Below, piece by piece: positions 60,250 through 64,000 of a stretch of DNA of 64,000 nt. Source of the stretch: Lentisphaeria bacterium UBA7640. GTDB taxonomy: Bacteria > Verrucomicrobiota > Lentisphaeria > Victivallales > Victivallaceae. The stretch is from assembly GCA_002483765.1 (NCBI GenBank), contig DLIO01000010.1, positions 31,524 through 95,523 of the forward strand. Direction: 5' to 3'. Positions within the stretch are counted from its first letter, which is position 1. The number at the start of each line of letters is the position of its first letter. A model generated the notes under the pieces. It was not told where the DNA came from and ran no database searches. It saw only the letters and a program-made list of their open reading frames with translations. The position numbers and the translations under genes are program-made.

Positions 60250-62679
60250 ATGGATATCACCATTAACGCAGACAAGCCCAAAACTCCGGAACCCGAAGCC
60301 GAACGCTCTCTTCTTGCACTATCAGCCCAAAATGTCGTAGCTTTTCCTTATACTTTATGTTCTCTAAACATTAAAGAGCCACGCATGGCTAAAATATTAA
60401 ATAATAGGCCGCCAGAAAATCGTTTGTTGGCTATTTTTCCAGAATTACCGAAACCTGAAAACGAAGAAAACGTGTTGAAAGATGTCATTAAAATGGAATT
60501 ACACGGAGTAGCGATTTCTAAAGTTGGCACGCTCTGTCGGATCATCAAATTATTGAGTTTTCCCGATGGCACCGTGCGTGTATTGGTGCGTGGCCTACGT
60601 CGAGTCAATCTTGTTGAGAACGTGCCGGCAGTAAAAAATAAATATGAACTAGCGTTGGTTACCAACCACGTTGAAGTCAAAGATACTTCAAAAGAAACTG
60701 CTGCCTTGCTCAAGGGGACTGTTGATAAGTTTCACGAAGCTTTAGCTTTTCTGCCGATCTCTGAGGAGTTCAAAACTGCTGTTGCTAATCTTAAAGATCC
60801 AGTGCGCGTGGTTGATATGATTACTGACGCATTACCAATCGATTTTGAAGAAAAATTAGGCATACTGAATGCTCCAGATGTCGCTGCACGGCTCAAAATC
60901 TTATTAGGAGCACTGAATCGCGAAGTCGAAGTGATGCATCTTAGTTCGAAAATCCAGCATCAAGTTAACGAATCGATGTCGCGCGCTCAGCGTGAGTTTT
61001 ATCTGCGCGAACAGCTTAAGACAATTCAGAAAGAACTCGACGAAGATAATGCCAATCCCGACGTCGCAGCTATCAAAAAACGTATTGCCGAAATGACTTT
61101 GCCAGAAGATGTTAAAAAAGTTATTGATAAAGAACTAGCCCGTCTTGCGATGTTACCGACAGCGTCGCCAGAATATCATGTTTCGTTCAACTATATTGAC
61201 TGGTTGGTCAGTATGCCTTGGGCTCTCTATTCTGAAGATCATCTTGATGTTTCAAAAGCGGCAAAAATTCTTGACCGTGATCATTATGGGCTTGAAGATA
61301 TTAAAGAAATAATTTTAGAATTTATGGCTGTCTTGCAACTGAAAGAAGACCGCAGAGCTCCGATTTTGTGTTTTGTTGGGCCGCCAGGGGTAGGAAAAAC
61401 TTCGCTCGGGCAGTCGATCGCCAAATCGTTGGGCCGTAAATTCATTCGTATGTCTCTTGGTGGGATTCGCGATGAAGCCGAAATACGTGGCCATCGTCGT
61501 ACCTATATCGGTGCTATGCCCGGTCGTATTATTCAGGGCTTAAAAAAAGCGGGAACGTCTAATCCTGTCTTTATGCTCGATGAAATTGATAAATTGTGTA
61601 ACGACTTTCGTGGTGATCCGGCTTCGGCTCTGCTGGAAGTCCTTGATCCAGCACAAAACAAGAGCTTTAGTGACCATTTTTTAGAAATTGACTACGATTT
61701 GAGTTCGGTAATGTTTATTGCTACTGCCAATATGACTGACCCGATTCCAGCACCACTGCGTGACCGCATGGAGATAGTTCGCTTGCCCGGCTATACTGGG
61801 TTTGAGAAAAAACAGATCGCCAGAAAATTTTTAGTGCCACGCCAAATCTCTGAAAATGGCTTAAAGTCGCGCAAGGTGAGTGTCAATGCTGCTGCTATTG
61901 ATGAATTGATCAATTATTACACTCGCGAAGCCGGTGTTCGTAGCTTGGAGCGCGCTATCGGCGCAGTTTGTCGGAAGATTGCGCGCAAAGTCGTTCAAAA
62001 AGAATTTGATGATGTAGATCGTATTGTTATCACTCCGGCTATGGTCAACGAACTTTTAGGTCCGCGTAAATTCTTTTTAGATGAAGCAACAAAAAATCCT
62101 GAAGCTGGTACCGCTACCGGTATGGCTTGGACTGGAGTTGGTGGTACGATATTGACCATTGAAGCGACGATGCTACCCGGTGGCAAAGGAACTTTAAAAT
62201 TGACTGGTTCATTGGGTAATGTTATGAAGGAGAGTGCCGAAACCGCTTTCAGTTATGTTCGCAGTATTTGCAAAGAACTCAAAATCGATCCAAAGGTTTT
62301 CGATAAAAATGATTTCCATATTCACGTACCAGATGGAGCAACACCCAAAGATGGTCCGTCAGCGGGAATTGCACTGATAACCGCATTGGTATCGTTGTTA
62401 ACAGGTCAAGCACCGCAACCGCTATTGTCGATGACCGGCGAAATCACCCTGCGTGGCCGTGTAACCGCAGTCGGAGGTATCAAAGAAAAAGTTATCGCGG
62501 CCTTGCGTTCTGGCATTAAAACGGTAGTGATGCCGCAAGAAAACGAAAAAGACTTGGTAAATTTGCCGGAAAATATTAAATCAAAACTTCATTTTGAATT
62601 TGTCGATAATGCACTTAAAGCTTTAAAGTTCATTCTCCAAAAGCCTCAAGCGGTGGGAAAAAAAGAGCAAAACAAATGA
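60250..62679 (+). CDS. lon: ATP-dependent protease Lon
   Basis: An 809-residue LonA-type protease that degrades misfolded and regulatory proteins. It has an N-terminal substrate domain (about 25-215), a coiled linker (QREFYLREQLKTIQKELDED) and an AAA+ module with Walker A GPPGVGKTS (about 377-385) and Walker B-type FMLDEIDKL. The S16 domain has catalytic Ser704 in DGPSAGIA and Lys747 in GGIKEKVIAAL. RBS AAGGA precedes the ATG. The stop overlaps the next ATG. Confidence 0.96.
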   Translation: MDITINADKPKTPEPEAERSLLALSAQNVVAFPYTLCSLNIKEPRMAKILNNRPPENRLLAIFPELPKPENEENVLKDVIKMELHGVAISKVGTLCRIIKLLSFPDGTVRVLVRGLRRVNLVENVPAVKNKYELALVTNHVEVKDTSKETAALLKGTVDKFHEALAFLPISEEFKTAVANLKDPVRVVDMITDALPIDFEEKLGILNAPDVAARLKILLGALNREVEVMHLSSKIQHQVNESMSRAQREFYLREQLKTIQKELDEDNANPDVAAIKKRIAEMTLPEDVKKVIDKELARLAMLPTASPEYHVSFNYIDWLVSMPWALYSEDHLDVSKAAKILDRDHYGLEDIKEIILEFMAVLQLKEDRRAPILCFVGPPGVGKTSLGQSIAKSLGRKFIRMSLGGIRDEAEIRGHRRTYIGAMPGRIIQGLKKAGTSNPVFMLDEIDKLCNDFRGDPASALLEVLDPAQNKSFSDHFLEIDYDLSSVMFIATANMTDPIPAPLRDRMEIVRLPGYTGFEKKQIARKFLVPRQISENGLKSRKVSVNAAAIDELINYYTREAGVRSLERAIGAVCRKIARKVVQKEFDDVDRIVITPAMVNELLGPRKFFLDEATKNPEAGTATGMAWTGVGGTILTIEATMLPGGKGTLKLTGSLGNVMKESAETAFSYVRSICKELKIDPKVFDKNDFHIHVPDGATPKDGPSAGIALITALVSLLTGQAPQPLLSMTGEITLRGRVTAVGGIKEKVIAALRSGIKTVVMPQENEKDLVNLPENIKSKLHFEFVDNALKALKFILQKPQAVGKKEQNK

Positions 62680-63440
62680 AAACCATATCGTCGGTAATTT
62701 TTATTCTAATATTTGCAATCACCGCAGCCGCTGCGCCGTTCAACGGCGATGGCGCCAGTGCTGAAGATTTTTTGCGAGTAATGCGTCAACCCCGAGCGAC
62801 TCAGACTTGGGGTAAAATGAGTGGCATTGCTGAACATTTACGGCGCGGCCAAACCAAAGTCACTATGCCGATTGATTTGAACATAATGTTCACAGCCGAT
62901 CGGGTTTTGTCACAGGTTGTGATCGATCACCGTCAAGGTTATCTGGTGGGGCAAACTTTTACTGGCAAAGATTCGGGAACCTCAGTTATTCCAATCCACG
63001 AAGCTGACGGTAAAACCGAACTGCTCGCGGATATTGGTTTGCGCCCAGAGGATTTGGCGATGAGCTTTATCTACTGGGATTTTGTTCGCGAACTACCGCG
63101 TGAAAGTATCAGCATGCGTCAATGTCGGATATTCTTACTGAAAAAAAATCAAGAATTAGTCAAACTCAGTGTTGATACCGATTATCTATTTCCATTGCGT
63201 GTGGAATGGTATAAAGATGAATACGACGCCAGTTCTGTGGCTTACAGAACCCTTGAGGCTACGAAGTTCAAAGAAGTGGACAAGTTGTGGATGATAACAC
63301 GTTTGTCGGTCAGCGGCCCTGGCTGGCGCACTCGCATTGATTTTGATAAAACTGAAGCCGGATCAAGCAGCGAAGGGATTCCCGCTGACTTGTTCCAAAA
63401 AACATTATCACCGAAGGGAAAAAATAATGAACGACAATAA
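62676..63440 (+). CDS. LolA-like outer-membrane lipoprotein-sorting protein
   Basis: A 254-residue exported protein with signal peptide (residues 1-20, ending A-A-A-A). The mature part resembles the LolA/LolB-fold outer-membrane lipoprotein-sorting family (PF17131-type): antiparallel beta sheet with AEHLRRGQTKVTMPIDLNIM and then RPEDLAMSFIYWDF. Later strands include LFPLRVEWYKDEYD and WMITRLSVSGPGW. It would carry lipoproteins or act on lipids in the periplasm; substrate not shown. Translationally coupled to lon (ATGA) and overlapped at its end by the deaminase gene. Confidence 0.75.
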   Translation: MKTISSVIFILIFAITAAAAPFNGDGASAEDFLRVMRQPRATQTWGKMSGIAEHLRRGQTKVTMPIDLNIMFTADRVLSQVVIDHRQGYLVGQTFTGKDSGTSVIPIHEADGKTELLADIGLRPEDLAMSFIYWDFVRELPRESISMRQCRIFLLKKNQELVKLSVDTDYLFPLRVEWYKDEYDASSVAYRTLEATKFKEVDKLWMITRLSVSGPGWRTRIDFDKTEAGSSSEGIPADLFQKTLSPKGKNNERQ

Positions 63441-63885
63441 TTCTGCGATGGATATTTTTTTGCAAGCGGCATATCAAGAAGCATTGCTCGGGTTGCGTGC
63501 AGGCGGCATTCCGATTGGTGGCGTTCTTGTTCACAAAAACAAGATTGTCGCGCGAGGGCATAATCAACGCGTACAAAAAGGGAATCCCATTCTTCACGGC
63601 GAGATCGATACGCTCTCTAATGCAGGTCGTCATAATGCTGAGTTTTATCGCGAATGTACTATTTATACTACGTTATCACCCTGCATCATGTGTACCGGCG
63701 CAATTCTGCTTTATCAGATCCCCAAAGTTGTGATTGGCGAAAATGTCAACTTCAAAGGCGAGGCGGAATTTCTACGTTCGAAAGGCGTCGAAGTCACGAT
63801 TGTCAACGCCCCAGAATTGATTGAAATGATGGGAACGTTCATCGCTGAAAACCCAGAACTCTGGAATGAAGATATCTCACAATAA
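63427..63885 (+). CDS. Zinc-dependent nucleoside/cytosine deaminase
   Basis: A 152-residue member of the CMP/dCMP-type deaminase fold. Zinc site: HGEIDTLSNAG (H-x-E) and LSPCIMCTGAI (P-C-x-x-C). The C-terminal region, with GENVNFKGEAEFLRSKGVEV, resembles yeast-type cytosine deaminase and guanine deaminase-like members rather than TadA. The start at 63427 overlaps the previous gene by 14 bases and has GAAGGGA upstream. It would act in pyrimidine salvage. The final 115 bases of the window contain no recognisable gene. Confidence 0.85.
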   Translation: MNDNNSAMDIFLQAAYQEALLGLRAGGIPIGGVLVHKNKIVARGHNQRVQKGNPILHGEIDTLSNAGRHNAEFYRECTIYTTLSPCIMCTGAILLYQIPKVVIGENVNFKGEAEFLRSKGVEVTIVNAPELIEMMGTFIAENPELWNEDISQ

Positions 63886-64000
63886 ACAGTGACCAATTAA
63901 TCCAAGCTTACGCAGGCGAAGAGTTTCAAATAACTTTTGCTTCAAAACTAAATTTTCAAAAAACATACCATCTTGATTCGGATTTTCCTGAAAGAAGTAT

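Overview
The window looks like chromosomal DNA of a Lentisphaerota-type bacterium (PVC superphylum). This is inferred from gene content, not from a database search. The clues are a diderm envelope toolkit (a YdbH-YnbE-YdbL set, a second long AsmA/YdbH-like protein, a TolB-like propeller, a LolA-like protein), a prepilin-like protein ending in an H-x(n)-DG motif, a secreted FG-GAP/sialidase-type carbohydrate locus with SSS symporter, McsA-McsB, and a divergent FtsZ. Base composition is moderately AT-rich throughout, with AT-rich intergenic spaces.

Layout. 0-9 kb: end of a proton-pumping antiporter-like subunit, rsmE, a TPR/coiled-coil lipoprotein, hpt, a zinc-ribbon Ser/Thr kinase, a metallophosphoesterase, a KtrB/KtrA potassium uptake pair and a SixA-type phosphatase. 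9-13 kb: a secreted beta-helix protein and a small membrane protein, bracketed by two diverged copies of the leuC promoter/leader, then leuCD. 13-20 kb: folB and a D-aminoacylase (minus), a Gfo/Idh oxidoreductase (plus), an orphan sensor kinase and mcsB-mcsA (minus). 20-29 kb: aroA-alr, ftsA-ftsZ, ydbH-ynbE-ydbL (all plus).

29-46 kb is an accessory carbohydrate region with two GntR/FCD regulators. Each has a palindromic operator overlapping a sigma70-like promoter. The plus arm carries a prepilin-like protein, a large secreted protein, an SSS symporter, an 11-repeat FG-GAP plus Asp-box protein, KDG kinase and KDPG aldolase. The minus arm carries a DapA/NanA-family lyase, two small uncharacterised proteins, an SDR and an aldo-keto reductase. 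The enzymes fit breakdown of an acidic sugar (uronate- or sialate-like) through 2-keto-3-deoxy acids; the substrate is not determined.

46-64 kb: a decayed IS256-type transposase, dnaA with an AT-rich candidate origin, argS, manA, a ThuA-like protein, two tRNA-Ala(GGC) genes, an AsmA/YdbH-like gene with a PurN-like gene (minus), and tolB-like, folC, lon, a LolA-like gene and a nucleoside/cytosine deaminase (plus).

A family of near-identical intergenic palindromes (five full copies and one half copy), decayed decamer-type repeats and transposase relics are scattered between operons. No CRISPR array, rRNA gene, prophage or recognisable defence island was seen.
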